DNA from: a virus
Length of the DNA stretch: 52,293 bases
Direction: 5' to 3' (one strand)
Virus record (IMG/VR): IMGVR_UViG_3300028595_000017
Coordinates: 1 to 52,293 of that record
Shown: positions 26,948 to 34,901 of the stretch, one piece after another
How the letters are laid out: each line of letters begins with the position of its first letter
How positions within the stretch are numbered: position 1 is the first letter of the stretch
Notes under the pieces: generated by a model
The model's database searches: none
Told to the model about the DNA's origin: nothing
What the model saw: the letters and a program-made list of their open reading frames with translations, nothing else
Translations under genes and position numbers: made by a program

Positions 26948-27421
26948 TTATTCTTGGTCAATAATGAATTTTTTGATTACAAAACGTGTACCAAAAATTG
27001 GATGATCGTCTTTTCCTATTTGGCAGAAACCACGATGCCCGCCCCAGTCTGCTACAGGCAATGAAGGATCAATATTAAAACATTTACGAATTTTACTGAT
27101 TTGTATTGACATTTTACGCTTTTGGTTGTCTTTAATATTTGAGTCTTTGTGTGGAATGCCAACATAATTTTCAATGTTGTCATAATTTGAAGGATCAGCC
27201 ACCGCATTCGGTGCGGGTGCCAATAACAACATTCCATAATACTTACCATCTTTAGTGGATATAATGCCGCCATTTTTTGCTTTTTTCCAGCCTACGATTT
27301 CCAATTCCATTTCACCGGATGGATAATCTTCAAACGGCGTATCATCAAAATCCATATCATCCATTGATACATTTTCGATAACTGCATCATAGTTATCATT
27401 GTCTACATACTCGTCACCCAT
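26948..27421 (-). CDS. Putative single-strand DNA binding protein or DUF669-like recombination partner
   Basis: 157 aa. An acidic N-terminus (residues 1-35) precedes a beta-rich core: GEMELEIVGWKKAKNGGI, KDGKYYGMLLL, then NYVGIPH. It sits immediately downstream of a Sak4-like ATPase and a Cas4-like nuclease, where phages usually keep an SSB or DUF669/DUF2815-type protein. The function is inferred from this neighbourhood and the beta pattern, not from a proven motif. Confidence 0.55.
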   Translation of the reverse strand: MGDEYVDNDNYDAVIENVSMDDMDFDDTPFEDYPSGEMELEIVGWKKAKNGGIISTKDGKYYGMLLLAPAPNAVADPSNYDNIENYVGIPHKDSNIKDNQKRKMSIQISKIRKCFNIDPSLPVADWGGHRGFCQIGKDDHPIFGTRFVIKKFIIDQE

Positions 27422-27427
27422 GATAAA

Positions 27428-28324
27428 TTACTCCTTTTTTGTTTTAGGGTTTTCATCTCCTAATAAAATATCCCAATTATTAGGTTCCTTATCTTCATAA
27501 GGTCTATTACCTTTTTTTAATAAAGCTTTAATATCTGGTGGTTCAAACTTTTTTAATAAATCACGCCATTTGCAAGATGACGCTATATCATAATCAATCT
27601 GTCTTATGGGTTGTGTTTGTATTTCTGGCGCTTTTCCTTTAGTAGGCACAAGTCGGAAAATATTGCCGACAGCAGTAGCAACCAATTGTCTATTACTACC
27701 ATAAGAATTAAAAGTTAAACTGCCATCAAGTATGATTTTATTATCATCTTCACGTATCGGCACTCTAACATGGTATAATAAAATTACATCACAAGGTAAC
27801 CCGCATAATGTAGTAATAAAATTATGCTCTTTTTGCATAATAGGTAAATAGTCACCTTTATGCGGAGGGTTGTTAGGTTTACCAACATGCGCGCCTTTTG
27901 ATTTTTGAGATTGTACGTATATGTGTTGACGCATAGCAGCTCTATTCCAAGTTGTCATAGAATCAATAACGCAAGTACCAGCATAATCAAAATATCCAGC
28001 GCGTTTATAATATACAAACTCTTTACCAAAATCGCTATATTGCGTAGGTTTATCTTGATCTTCTTTATCAACATAGATAAATTCAAAAGTACCTGGGTCT
28101 ACAATATTTTTAATCCTATCAACGCCACCTGGATCAAGACAAAAATATAAAACAGGTTTTCTGGCAGTCATCATTAACCATGTTTTACCAATGCCTGATT
28201 CGCCATATATTATCATGTTAGTATTATTTTCAGACACAAATTGACGTTTAGCTAAACGATTTTTTTGTCGTTCTCTTGCTTCCTGCATACGTTTTAAACG
28301 TGTTTGATCATCTATCATAGGCAT
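27428..28324 (-). CDS. Sak4-like RecA-fold ATPase (single-strand annealing recombination)
   Basis: 298 aa. Walker A YGESGIGKTW at about 39-48; a Walker B-like strand GTCVIDSMTTWN near 120; then DVILLYHVRV near 178. The short RecA core without extra domains, and its placement beside a PD-(D/E)XK nuclease and an SSB-like gene, fit phage Sak4 ATPases, which assist annealing and replication-linked recombination. It overlaps the nuclease gene by 10 bases, with AGGAG upstream. Confidence 0.82.
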   Translation of the reverse strand: MPMIDDQTRLKRMQEARERQKNRLAKRQFVSENNTNMIIYGESGIGKTWLMMTARKPVLYFCLDPGGVDRIKNIVDPGTFEFIYVDKEDQDKPTQYSDFGKEFVYYKRAGYFDYAGTCVIDSMTTWNRAAMRQHIYVQSQKSKGAHVGKPNNPPHKGDYLPIMQKEHNFITTLCGLPCDVILLYHVRVPIREDDNKIILDGSLTFNSYGSNRQLVATAVGNIFRLVPTKGKAPEIQTQPIRQIDYDIASSCKWRDLLKKFEPPDIKALLKKGNRPYEDKEPNNWDILLGDENPKTKKE

Positions 28325-29457
28325 GCTTTATGTTCTCCTGTTAAAGAATTTACTGTTATATAAGTTGAATCTCCATCTAAACCTTCTCCAGGATTCCAAT
28401 ATTTGCGGTAAAAAAGATCTGGATCTTCGATGTCCATTAAAGAAACTGTATTAGAACGAAAAGCACTACATTCTGATTGTAATGGGCAATTAAAAATTTC
28501 AGGTGCTTGTACGTCTGTTTGTGGCCTGTTAAATTTAACGCAATTTTGAAAGTGCTTTTTCCATATAACATGTTTACCTTCGTGTAAGCGCCACTCTTCC
28601 ATATCAGTGCGAATTTGCTGCATTGTAGTATACATAACACGAGTAAAATCAGTTAAATCATTAGGCAAAAAAGTAACAATATACCTCCTATAGTCAAATT
28701 GATTTCGACCATGAGCAGGGTCTGTTAGCTCTTTCGTATAGTCTATTCGTTTGTTTTTCTTAAAAAATGTAGCGTTAAATTGTATACCATTAAAAGAATA
28801 TTCTGTAGGTAAAATATTATATGCTGCAAAATGATATGCCATAGCTTGCATAGAATGGTGTAAAGAACTTTCCCATCTGAAAGCGCTAGAACCGGTTTTG
28901 TGATCACGAATTATTACAGTATCTGTATTTTTATGTCTTAATAAACTATCAAAAGTAAATACAAATTGATCATCATGAATCGGTACTAATCCACGTAATT
29001 CAATAACTGGAACTTTTTTACCTGTAATTTCATCTTTAATAGATAACAATTCATACTCAGAAGGATCAGCAATGCTATATTCAGCCCAATAAAATTTGAT
29101 AGCTTGCAATGCTCGAAAAATATTTTTAGGATACACTTCTTTGTCATAAATATCTTTCGATGTATATCTCTCTTTTTTTAAAGCATTAAGAAAAGCTTGT
29201 TGAGCTTGTTCTAATGTAATATGTTTAGAATCATCCGAACGAAAATTTTGAGATAATTCAGCAACTTCCATAGCAGCATGCCAAGCTTTACCGAATTTAA
29301 GATGGTGGTTTTCATAAGTTAGACCTAAAACATGCCTTAAATAAAAAAGCATAGGACATGTTATATAATCATTGACTTTACTGTTATCTAGATAAAACCA
29401 AGTTTCTTGAAAATCTATTGGCCAATCTAGATCACGATAGTCTTCTAAAGTTATCAT
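28315..29457 (-). CDS. Cas4/AddB-like PD-(D/E)XK exonuclease
   Basis: 380 aa. Early motif LKFGKAWHAAMEVAE; catalytic core FTFDSL...VIIRDHKTG (the D-x-K near 183); then MQAMAYHFAAYN. Cys34 (YITCP) and three late cysteines (QNC, FNC, SEC in the last 75 residues) match the iron-sulfur cluster arrangement of Cas4 and AddB nucleases. It probably resects DNA ends for recombination with the neighbouring Sak4-like ATPase. A strong AGGAGG precedes the ATG. There is no CRISPR array in the window, so an adaptation role is not supported. Confidence 0.86.
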   Translation of the reverse strand: MITLEDYRDLDWPIDFQETWFYLDNSKVNDYITCPMLFYLRHVLGLTYENHHLKFGKAWHAAMEVAELSQNFRSDDSKHITLEQAQQAFLNALKKERYTSKDIYDKEVYPKNIFRALQAIKFYWAEYSIADPSEYELLSIKDEITGKKVPVIELRGLVPIHDDQFVFTFDSLLRHKNTDTVIIRDHKTGSSAFRWESSLHHSMQAMAYHFAAYNILPTEYSFNGIQFNATFFKKNKRIDYTKELTDPAHGRNQFDYRRYIVTFLPNDLTDFTRVMYTTMQQIRTDMEEWRLHEGKHVIWKKHFQNCVKFNRPQTDVQAPEIFNCPLQSECSAFRSNTVSLMDIEDPDLFYRKYWNPGEGLDGDSTYITVNSLTGEHKACL

Positions 29458-29537
29458 AACAGCCTCCTGTTATCGTAATTTTTCTTTAGTTTGTTGATTT
29501 AATTCCTTAATGACAATAAATTGATCTTTGTTAAATT

Positions 29538-30182
29538 TTATGCCTGCATCTTCCTGCGAATTAAATATGTTGAAGGAATTAGAATATTTCGATCCATCGC
29601 TTCCACAATATCTTTCAGCGCTAATACATCACCGTAAGCCTTATGAGCATCCGGAAAACCTTTATTCATCAAATAACGATAAGCTTCTGTTTGTTTTGGC
29701 CACTTATAACCGCTATACTTTTTTTTCTTATTTAAGTGAGGCATTTTCATAATATCTGTCAAAATTAACATTGGATCAAATACAGGTTTGTTTAACAATA
29801 AAGCTTGTAAAGCATTAAACATCTTTACTTCTGTTGCTTTATCGAATAAAAAAGGTAAATCAAATTTTTTGTTATAGATTACCAATACATCAGAACGTTC
29901 AATAGCAATTAAAAATCGCTCAAAATGCGCTCTATCCATTTCTATGTCATTTGGCAAGTCCTCAACACTGATTCTATGCACTCTTTCTGCACCCGCGCTG
30001 ATCGAACGTTGAAGATGCGAATAATTATGGCTTTCAAAATCAGTGAAAGCCCTTTGAGGTTTAAATAACCCCCAAGCATGCTGAACAATAAATTGTTTTA
30101 GTGTCTTTCTATTATCGCGTTGGCGAAAATTAGATGTTTCTGTATCTGTTACTAAATAATTAGTAATGTTTGTTGTCGGCAT
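29538..30182 (-). CDS. DnaQ-type (DEDDh) 3'-5' exonuclease
   Basis: 214 aa. VTDTETSNF gives D13 and E15, NKKFDLPFL gives the second Asp near 105, and HKAYGDVLALKD (near 178) gives the His and last Asp. All four metal-binding residues are present, so it should be active on single strands or RNA. It lies between the nuclease and ligase genes, with AAGGAG before the ATG. The polymerase already has its own exonuclease domain, so this one is probably for recombination or DNA recycling. Confidence 0.85.
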   Translation of the reverse strand: MPTTNITNYLVTDTETSNFRQRDNRKTLKQFIVQHAWGLFKPQRAFTDFESHNYSHLQRSISAGAERVHRISVEDLPNDIEMDRAHFERFLIAIERSDVLVIYNKKFDLPFLFDKATEVKMFNALQALLLNKPVFDPMLILTDIMKMPHLNKKKKYSGYKWPKQTEAYRYLMNKGFPDAHKAYGDVLALKDIVEAMDRNILIPSTYLIRRKMQA

Positions 30183-30204
30183 AAATTCTCCTTTTTTAAA
30201 TGTT

Positions 30205-30228
30205 ACGTTATTTTTTAACGTTAGTTGT
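30205..30228 (-). repeat. TAACGTTA-type hairpin at the end of the ligase gene
   Basis: ACGTTA and TAACGT flank a 5-base loop, overlapping the last codons and stop of the ligase gene (stop at 30208). It is one of several stem-loops with the same AACGTT core placed at gene ends. Confidence 0.55.
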
Positions 30229-31140
30229 AAAAAGTTCTAAAGCAGGAATTTCGACAGCAACAGATTCCATTGGTGCATGCCTTTTTGTTAATCGTTGATA
30301 TCGAATACCTAATTCAAAACCCACTAAAGTTTTATGCTTTTTCCAAATATATTCTAATTGTGCATGTGTAAATTGCGATGATCCAACTGTAAAAAATACA
30401 TCTTCATCTGTCTTGCAATAGAAAGACCCAGCTCTATTCAAAGCGACACCATTTTTATCTATAGCTTGATTTATTTTTACAATTAGACATTTCATAGTTT
30501 GGTGTGGTTTAAATTTTAAAGCAGTTGAAACACGTTTACCTCTTGTATAAATATTTGTGTGAGATCGAATGATTGAACCTTCATAACCTTCATCTAAAGC
30601 ATTCTTAGTAAAATCTAACACATCTTGATAGCTATGTATAAAAAAATCTTTTAAAATAAATATATTAGACGCTACTTGTCGAAAATAAGTATGGATAGCT
30701 ATATCTTCAACTATAGTATCCCTATATAAACGGCGCATACAATATTTATCTTTTTCAACAATATCTAAATCATCCTTTTTATAAAAGAAACAATCAAAAA
30801 TATAATAATTTAAATCTGATTCTTGCGGATGATAATTATTAACACGATTTAATGCACCATGAATATCTTGTAATTTCCAATTGTGGTTATAAATTTCACC
30901 GTCTAAACAAAAATTGTTTTTTAGTTGTTCTTTATATAATGAAAATATACCATCTAATTGTTTTAAAATTGTTGGCACACTATTGATAATATTATCTTGT
31001 GGAGAGAATAACATAGAACAGTCATTAGTAAAATAAGCTAAAGCTCTGCATCCATCTAATTTTATTTGAGCTGTTGGATGCACTAATTTTTGAAAAGCTT
31101 TTAAATTGAGATAATTAAATTTCATTGTACTAAATTTCAT
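30208..31140 (-). CDS. ATP-dependent DNA ligase
   Basis: 310 aa. It seals nicks with ATP. Nucleotidyl-transfer motif I is IKLDGCR with Lys27; motif III is CLDGEIY (near 80); motif IV is DEGYEGSIIR (near 185); motif V is ALKFKP (near 207). An OB-fold domain follows. Length matches small T7-type ligases. GGAG lies 5 bases before the ATG. Confidence 0.93.
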   Translation of the reverse strand: MKFSTMKFNYLNLKAFQKLVHPTAQIKLDGCRALAYFTNDCSMLFSPQDNIINSVPTILKQLDGIFSLYKEQLKNNFCLDGEIYNHNWKLQDIHGALNRVNNYHPQESDLNYYIFDCFFYKKDDLDIVEKDKYCMRRLYRDTIVEDIAIHTYFRQVASNIFILKDFFIHSYQDVLDFTKNALDEGYEGSIIRSHTNIYTRGKRVSTALKFKPHQTMKCLIVKINQAIDKNGVALNRAGSFYCKTDEDVFFTVGSSQFTHAQLEYIWKKHKTLVGFELGIRYQRLTKRHAPMESVAVEIPALELFTTNVKK

Positions 31141-31157
31141 TATAACTCCAAAATAAA

Positions 31158-31194
31158 AAAACCGGCATATAACTTTAAATCACATACCGGTTTT
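31158..31194 (-). terminator. Intrinsic terminator on the leftward transcript
   Basis: AAAACCGG and CCGGTTTT form an 8-base-pair stem with a longer loop, and on the leftward strand the stem ends in a run of T (CCGGTTTTTTTATT). It lies between the 147-aa gene and the ligase gene. It probably makes the two genes behind the 32.1-kb promoters far more abundant than the replication genes beyond. Confidence 0.8.
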
Positions 31195-31215
31195 AATCTA
31201 TAAATTAAATGACGT

Positions 31216-31659
31216 TTAGGCGCTGGTTACCTGTAAATTGTGCTTAGCCAGCAAGGCATTCAATGCATCCAAATCACCGGTAGCCAGATTTGCAAAACCT
31301 TTTTCTATCGAGGCTTTAGAGCCAATATTAAGACCTGGACGATAATCATCCAAAGCCGCAAGTTGCACAAGACCAGCTTGACCTTTTTCTAAACCTTTTC
31401 GAGCCATATTCTGAACGCTGACGGTTACTGCTCGTTTCAAAAGGGCTTTTGTTTCAGCTTCACCAAATTTAGCTACAAAATCGGCCACTGTTGGTTGCAT
31501 ATCTACATAATGTCGGCAACTTGTAGCATTTTCAGGCGATCCTGTAACAATTGTTATTGGATCAGCCCAATCAGGATTGAATGTTTGATCATAGACACCA
31601 GTCGTGCCTTCTTTAGGGTACTGAAGTTTTTTGTCTTCTGTTGACATGTTCTCGGACAT
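31216..31659 (-). CDS. Hypothetical protein, probably highly expressed
   Basis: 147 aa. Its DNA is clearly less AT-rich than its neighbours and has the codon balance otherwise seen in the capsid gene. It sits between two tandem promoters (with one gene between) and a terminator, and has a strong AAGGAG. The N-terminus is polar; residues 55-147 are Ala/Leu-rich helices. All this suggests an abundant early protein, perhaps DNA-binding or host-directed, but no family is recognised. Confidence 0.72.
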   Translation of the reverse strand: MSENMSTEDKKLQYPKEGTTGVYDQTFNPDWADPITIVTGSPENATSCRHYVDMQPTVADFVAKFGEAETKALLKRAVTVSVQNMARKGLEKGQAGLVQLAALDDYRPGLNIGSKASIEKGFANLATGDLDALNALLAKHNLQVTSA

Positions 31660-31681
31660 AGTAAAAAATCTCCTTTTAAAT

Positions 31682-32020
31682 TTATTCGCCTGCTAAAGGC
31701 GGTTTATTTTTAAGAACTAAACTTCCAATGTTTAGTTCAGCTAAATCTTCTTGTAAAGCAGTTTGAGTTTCTACCTTTGCAATTTTTTTAAGTTTAGGTA
31801 ACTTAAATCGCATTTTATTTGTTAAAAAAGATGTTGCTTCTTGTTCATCAGTAATAACAGCTTCTGGATCGAGATCCTTAATTGATTCAACCAACATTTG
31901 AATTGCAAGTCTTGCTGCATGCGCTGTTGTAGAAGGATAAATTTGGTTACGAATTAGATAATTTATAACAGTAGCAATATCAGCGTACTTGCAACTCAAA
32001 GTTGTTATTCGGTTGGTCAT
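31682..32020 (-). CDS. Hypothetical protein, first gene after the tandem promoters
   Basis: 112 aa, behind GAGGGAGAG. The N-terminal 45 residues (strand, helix ADIATVINYLIRNQIYP, helix TAHAARLAIQMLVESI) could be a ribbon-helix-helix or other small DNA-binding fold; the rest is charged. Directly next to the promoters, it could be an autoregulator. This is inference. Confidence 0.68.
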   Translation of the reverse strand: MTNRITTLSCKYADIATVINYLIRNQIYPSTTAHAARLAIQMLVESIKDLDPEAVITDEQEATSFLTNKMRFKLPKLKKIAKVETQTALQEDLAELNIGSLVLKNKPPLAGE

Positions 32021-32047
32021 AATTCTTTCTCTCCCTCTTAGAAATTC

Positions 32048-32083
32048 ATAAAATCTGGCCTCTCTGGGTTATTCAGATTTTAT
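32048..32083 (-). repeat. Hairpin in the 5' leader of the 32.0-kb gene
   Basis: ATAAAATCTG (32048-32057) and CAGATTTTAT (32074-32083) are perfect 10-base arms around a 16-base loop. It lies between the -10 box at 32104 and the ribosome site of the 112-aa gene, so it would form in the mRNA leader and may stabilise it. Confidence 0.6.
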
Positions 32084-32103
32084 AAGAAAAAATATCATAT
32101 CTT

Positions 32104-32131
32104 ATAATAAGGATAATAATATTTTTGTCAA
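32104..32131 (-). promoter_or_regulatory. Sigma70-like leftward promoter P1
   Basis: Read leftward: -35 TTGACA (32131-32126), 16-base spacer, -10 TATTAT (32109-32104). The -35 is perfect and the -10 matches 5 of 6. It drives the 112-aa and 147-aa genes and, past the terminator, the replication block. Confidence 0.7.
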
Positions 32132-32205
32132 TTATTTAATCGGTTTTTTTTACATTTTATTAAGCTTTAAAATTCGTTTTAATTTATTTTTCATTTTGTA
32201 TATTC

Positions 32206-32234
32206 CTTATATATGAAAAATATTTATTTGTCAA
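32206..32234 (-). promoter_or_regulatory. Sigma70-like leftward promoter P2
   Basis: Read leftward: -35 TTGACA (32234-32229), 17-base spacer, -10 TATAAG (32211-32206). It lies about 100 bases upstream of P1 and shares the AAT-TGACAAA context (TTTGTCAAT followed by ATTTAA on the + strand), so the pair may be a duplicated promoter. The 32021-32319 spacer holds these promoters and two hairpins and no gene I can support. Confidence 0.7.
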
Positions 32235-32281
32235 TATTTAAATGTATTTAAGGCATTTTTCTTAATGATTTCAAGCATTTA

Positions 32282-32312
32282 AGCGGACATCTAGAAAAAA
32301 AGAGTGCCCGCT
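32282..32312 (-). terminator. Hairpin ending the upstream small-gene operon (weak terminator)
   Basis: AGCGGACA (32282-32289) and TGCCCGCT (32305-32312) pair with one mismatch around an A-rich loop, just after the stop of the last small gene and before P2. There is only a short T content after the stem on the leftward RNA, so termination is likely but not certain. Confidence 0.5.
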
Positions 32313-32319
32313 CATAAGA

Positions 32320-32502
32320 TTAAAATGGTGAGTTAGTCGGTGATACTATAGGTTTATCAGAAATTTTATCAATACAAATAGCTAATGTTTGTGATAAACA
32401 ATCAACAAATATCTCTTGCACTTGGTTTCTTCCCCAACTCGTTTTTTTATCTAAAGCTCGTGAAAAACGTAATTGAAGATCTGTTATGATCTTGTTAATC
32501 AT
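32320..32502 (-). CDS. Small hypothetical protein
   Basis: 60 aa from the ATG at 32502, which has GTGGA 9 bases upstream within the end of the previous gene; a longer start at 32538 lacks a good site. It is predicted helical and basic at the front (MINKIITDLQLRFSRAL). Last gene of the upstream small-gene cluster. No family. Confidence 0.6.
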   Translation of the reverse strand: MINKIITDLQLRFSRALDKKTSWGRNQVQEIFVDCLSQTLAICIDKISDKPIVSPTNSPF

Positions 32503-32509
32503 AATTTTT

Positions 32510-32827
32510 TTATCCACAATTATTCTCTTTTGTTTCATGTATTCTTGGAAAAACTTTATTTAAATCACAACCAGGCAGTATATCCAAAACAGTAAAAATG
32601 ATGGATGCGCACTGAATCAATTTATCAATAAATACATCAACATCTGCTGATAATAATGCGTTATTCACAGTTCCAAACTCAGCATTAAAAATAACCATCC
32701 AACCAGACATTGGCATTAAAGTAAAATCAGTATCGTTGAGAGTACTATTTTTAACAAGCTCAAAAATAGTTTGAAGCCTGTCATCTCTGTCTACAGAAAT
32801 TGATAAAGTTTCAAGTAATGTGTTCAT
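32510..32827 (-). CDS. Small hypothetical protein
   Basis: 105 aa, mostly alpha/beta, starting right after the stop of the next upstream gene (32828). It may be a distant relative of the VLxY module proteins around it (helix with LQTIFELV, then a strand pair with G-W), but the match is too weak to rely on. Confidence 0.65.
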   Translation of the reverse strand: MNTLLETLSISVDRDDRLQTIFELVKNSTLNDTDFTLMPMSGWMVIFNAEFGTVNNALLSADVDVFIDKLIQCASIIFTVLDILPGCDLNKVFPRIHETKENNCG

Positions 32828-33238
32828 TTAAACCTCCATTAAATCCTTTAATTGATTTATTAATTTATCCGGTAATTTATTGCACTTAGCAATAAAATCT
32901 CTCAAATCAAAATTTTTTTTATTTGTTGTTTTGTTGATAGAAGAAAAACCATTTATAGTGTATAAACCACTTTCGCTAAGATAATAATCAACACCATCAA
33001 AAGTAATAGAAAAACCAAAAGATAGATATTTTAATACTATCAAAGGTTTTTTTATCCATGTAGGCATATATATTTCTAATAATTCTGCTGTTACATTATT
33101 TATAGTAACGACAGAATTAAACATCTTAGCATTAATATATGCTTCAAAATCGTTTAGATTTTTACATTGATTTTCATGTGATACACCATAACTAGAACCA
33201 GTTTTTCGATTTGTTATTTTAGTGAGTATATGTTTCAT
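32828..33238 (-). CDS. Hypothetical protein with VLxY/GFS module
   Basis: 136 aa. Residues 55-135 contain MPTWIKKPLIVLKYLSFGFS, then DYYLSESGLYTI and FIAKCNKLPDKLINQLKDL. The same order and most of the same residues recur in the 100-aa protein at 34902 (IPKWLEKTVTVLKYTSLGFS, NYYIDKKGFYCL, FIDMCNLISDDLINQM), so the two are paralogues. The N-terminal 50 residues are unique. AAAGGA lies upstream. Function unknown. Confidence 0.75.
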   Translation of the reverse strand: MKHILTKITNRKTGSSYGVSHENQCKNLNDFEAYINAKMFNSVVTINNVTAELLEIYMPTWIKKPLIVLKYLSFGFSITFDGVDYYLSESGLYTINGFSSINKTTNKKNFDLRDFIAKCNKLPDKLINQLKDLMEV

Positions 33239-33278
33239 TTATTATTTTTCCTTTAATCTTTTGTTGTATATTATATCC

Positions 33279-33626
33279 TTATACACCATGCCAATCAATA
33301 TTGATATGTTCTTGTTTAAGATCATCCTCCTCAGACCAATCATCAGGTAAGTCACCGAGTGTTGTATCATCCTCGATGCTCTTACCTGATGGATCTTCTG
33401 AAGTCCTATAGATGGAGCAAGGATCTTCGAGTACTTCAAATAAATGCTCTTCAGGTAGAAGATAACCTTCTGACTTCAACTCCATCTGAATAATGTCCCA
33501 GGGTAAACCACGCCTAGCAAAAAGCGTCTGAACTGAAACACAATATCTTTCGTGTTGTAGTTTAAAATGCTTCCATTTGCTAGGCGGTTTGATAAGACAC
33601 TTACGTAGCCGAGTTCTCAAGTTCAT
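33279..33626 (-). CDS. Hypothetical protein with acidic C-terminus
   Basis: 115 aa. A basic N-terminal half (NLRTRLRKCLIKPPSKWKHF) joins an acidic C-terminal half rich in E, D, S and P. The ribosome site is weak (GAG). Another frame (33242-33439) is open here too, but this reading fills the space between neighbours exactly (one base after the previous stop). No family. Confidence 0.6.
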   Translation of the reverse strand: MNLRTRLRKCLIKPPSKWKHFKLQHERYCVSVQTLFARRGLPWDIIQMELKSEGYLLPEEHLFEVLEDPCSIYRTSEDPSGKSIEDDTTLGDLPDDWSEEDDLKQEHINIDWHGV

Positions 33627-33627
33627 T

Positions 33628-33855
33628 TTAGCTCAACGTTGCGATAATTTGGTGACTTTTCGCAATCTTCTCAGCAATTTTTGTTTTTAGATGGCTGTGT
33701 TTACATATGTAATCGAGTGTACCTGTCACACGAACAGCACTAATGCCACCATTTATTGTTGGTGGCATTATCTTACCGTCAAGACAGCGTCTCAATTGAT
33801 ATGAATAACGATCACACTTTGTGCATGTTATTTTCTTTGGTTTATTTGCTGACAT
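33628..33855 (-). CDS. Small zinc-ribbon-like protein
   Basis: 75 aa. CTKCDRYSYQLRRC near the start and a later C-x-H (YICKHSH) are probable metal ligands. AAGGAG precedes the ATG. It belongs to the group of very small CxxC proteins in this operon and may bind nucleic acid or a host protein; the target is unknown. Confidence 0.68.
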   Translation of the reverse strand: MSANKPKKITCTKCDRYSYQLRRCLDGKIMPPTINGGISAVRVTGTLDYICKHSHLKTKIAEKIAKSHQIIATLS

Positions 33856-33870
33856 CTTTTACTCCTTCTA

Positions 33871-34068
33871 TCATCTCATCAAATTTCTTTGATAGCGCAC
33901 GTCCAACAGATGTGCACATTCATTTTCAAGATACGTATCGGTTAGAAATGACACTATCATTGGTGCGAAGCTTTCACTTGGTAACTCAACACCAATACTA
34001 TCGTCACCTTTGCCAATAGAAGCACAAACAGATACACGTTGTTTATCCTCTGAGATGTAGATTTGCAC
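33871..34068 (-). CDS. Small hypothetical protein, start uncertain (GTG or frameshifted)
   Basis: 65 aa if it starts at GTG 34068, which has no properly spaced ribosome site. The same frame stays open upstream to about 34141 and reads like protein (ERQEKQERKATPESKPAFTF). A strong AGGAGG (34141-34146) and an ATG (34136) sit just there, but that ATG is in another frame, which runs through an A-rich stretch. Either a one-base shift joins them or an indel is present. The C-terminal part (residues 20-65) is alpha/beta. Confidence 0.5.
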   Translation of the reverse strand: MQIYISEDKQRVSVCASIGKGDDSIGVELPSESFAPMIVSFLTDTYLENECAHLLDVRYQRNLMR

Positions 34069-34144
34069 ACCTTCAAAAGTAAATGCTGGCTTACTTTCTG
34101 GTGTGGCTTTTCTTTCTTGTTTTTCTTGTCTTTCATACAGCCTC

Positions 34145-34336
34145 CTAATACTGTGACGAATATACTACTAGTATATCTGTGTTACATCTTGGGCAAGATA
34201 TCATAATTGGTGTTGCCCAAGACATTTTATTTTCGTAATCATATATGAATGGCACTTTTACCTTGATAGTGAACTGACATTCACATGTTTCTTGTTTCGT
34301 ATACCATTTTTCAGGTAATATTTTTGTTTTAGCCAT
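34145..34336 (-). CDS. Small zinc-ribbon protein
   Basis: 63 aa from ATG 34336, which shares a base with the upstream stop. C-E-C (TCECQF) and CPRC (SCPRCNTD) give a probable four-ligand zinc ribbon separated by about 30 residues. Role unknown; it is one of several such mini-proteins here. Confidence 0.7.
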   Translation of the reverse strand: MAKTKILPEKWYTKQETCECQFTIKVKVPFIYDYENKMSWATPIMISCPRCNTDILVVYSSQY

Positions 34337-34572
34337 TATACACATATCGCATTTGAATTAACAATTCCTTTTGGAAAGTAACCTATGTTTTCCAAGGCAT
34401 CCAGAATTGTTAACACTTCATAATATTGATTGTTTAACTCTTCTCGTGCCCATTTTCGGACACTAGCCTTATCATTTCCTTGCACAAGCATAAGTGTGTC
34501 ACAATCAAATGTGCGCCCACCTATACGATGTGTGTGTTTTTGTCCTAATGTAATACAAAAATATTTATCCAT
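34336..34572 (-). CDS. Small hypothetical protein
   Basis: 78 aa. ATG 34572 has GGAGGG 5 bases upstream; the longer frame from 34635 has no site. Alpha/beta with Gly-Gly-Arg (RIGGRTFDCDTL) and a long helix (SVRKWAREELNNQYYEVLTI). It starts 2 bases after the upstream gene's stop. No family recognised. Confidence 0.68.
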   Translation of the reverse strand: MDKYFCITLGQKHTHRIGGRTFDCDTLMLVQGNDKASVRKWAREELNNQYYEVLTILDALENIGYFPKGIVNSNAICV

Positions 34573-34573
34573 C

Positions 34574-34897
34574 TTAACCCTCCAAATTTTTATGTAGTGT
34601 TTTAAAAAGGTTATGCAGGTCTTTTGGAACGTCACTTAAATCAAAATCTGACATTGGATCGTTCAATATAGTATCAACAAACATAGCTATTATTTTCTTA
34701 GTCTGCATCTCATCGATATACTTCATGAAAGCGTGTATTAAATCTTTGAAACGGTCTTTTTCTATACGCATACCTTGTTTGCAGTACGGTAATTCGATTT
34801 CAACTTTGTCAATTGTTTCACGAATCATTACGTCACCAATTATTATTTCTCTATTCATAGAACCTCCTTCAACCGTTACTGTTGGAATTTTATCCAT
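34574..34897 (-). CDS. Hypothetical protein with two possible starts
   Basis: 107 aa from ATG 34897 (AAAGGAG upstream), or 94 aa from ATG 34858, which has an even better AAGGAGG 4 bases upstream inside the gene. A beta-rich first half (REIIIGDVMIRETIDKVEIEL) is followed by a helical second half. Both products may be made. No family. Confidence 0.65.
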   Translation of the reverse strand: MDKIPTVTVEGGSMNREIIIGDVMIRETIDKVEIELPYCKQGMRIEKDRFKDLIHAFMKYIDEMQTKKIIAMFVDTILNDPMSDFDLSDVPKDLHNLFKTLHKNLEG

Positions 34898-34901
34898 TTT
34901 A

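Noticed and set aside
28315-29457. Cas4-like nuclease as part of a CRISPR system
   Set aside because: No repeat array and no cas1/cas2 are present; the neighbours are a Sak4-like ATPase and an SSB-like gene, so recombination is the simpler role.
29462-29537. Protein-like open frame after the DnaQ-type exonuclease stop
   Set aside because: About 29 codons without a stop is not rare at this base content, there is no start, and the exonuclease already has all its motifs.
33242-33439. 65-aa open frame within the 33.3-kb gene
   Set aside because: It overlaps the 115-aa reading that fits the gene spacing better, and its product is basic and repetitive without a clear start site.
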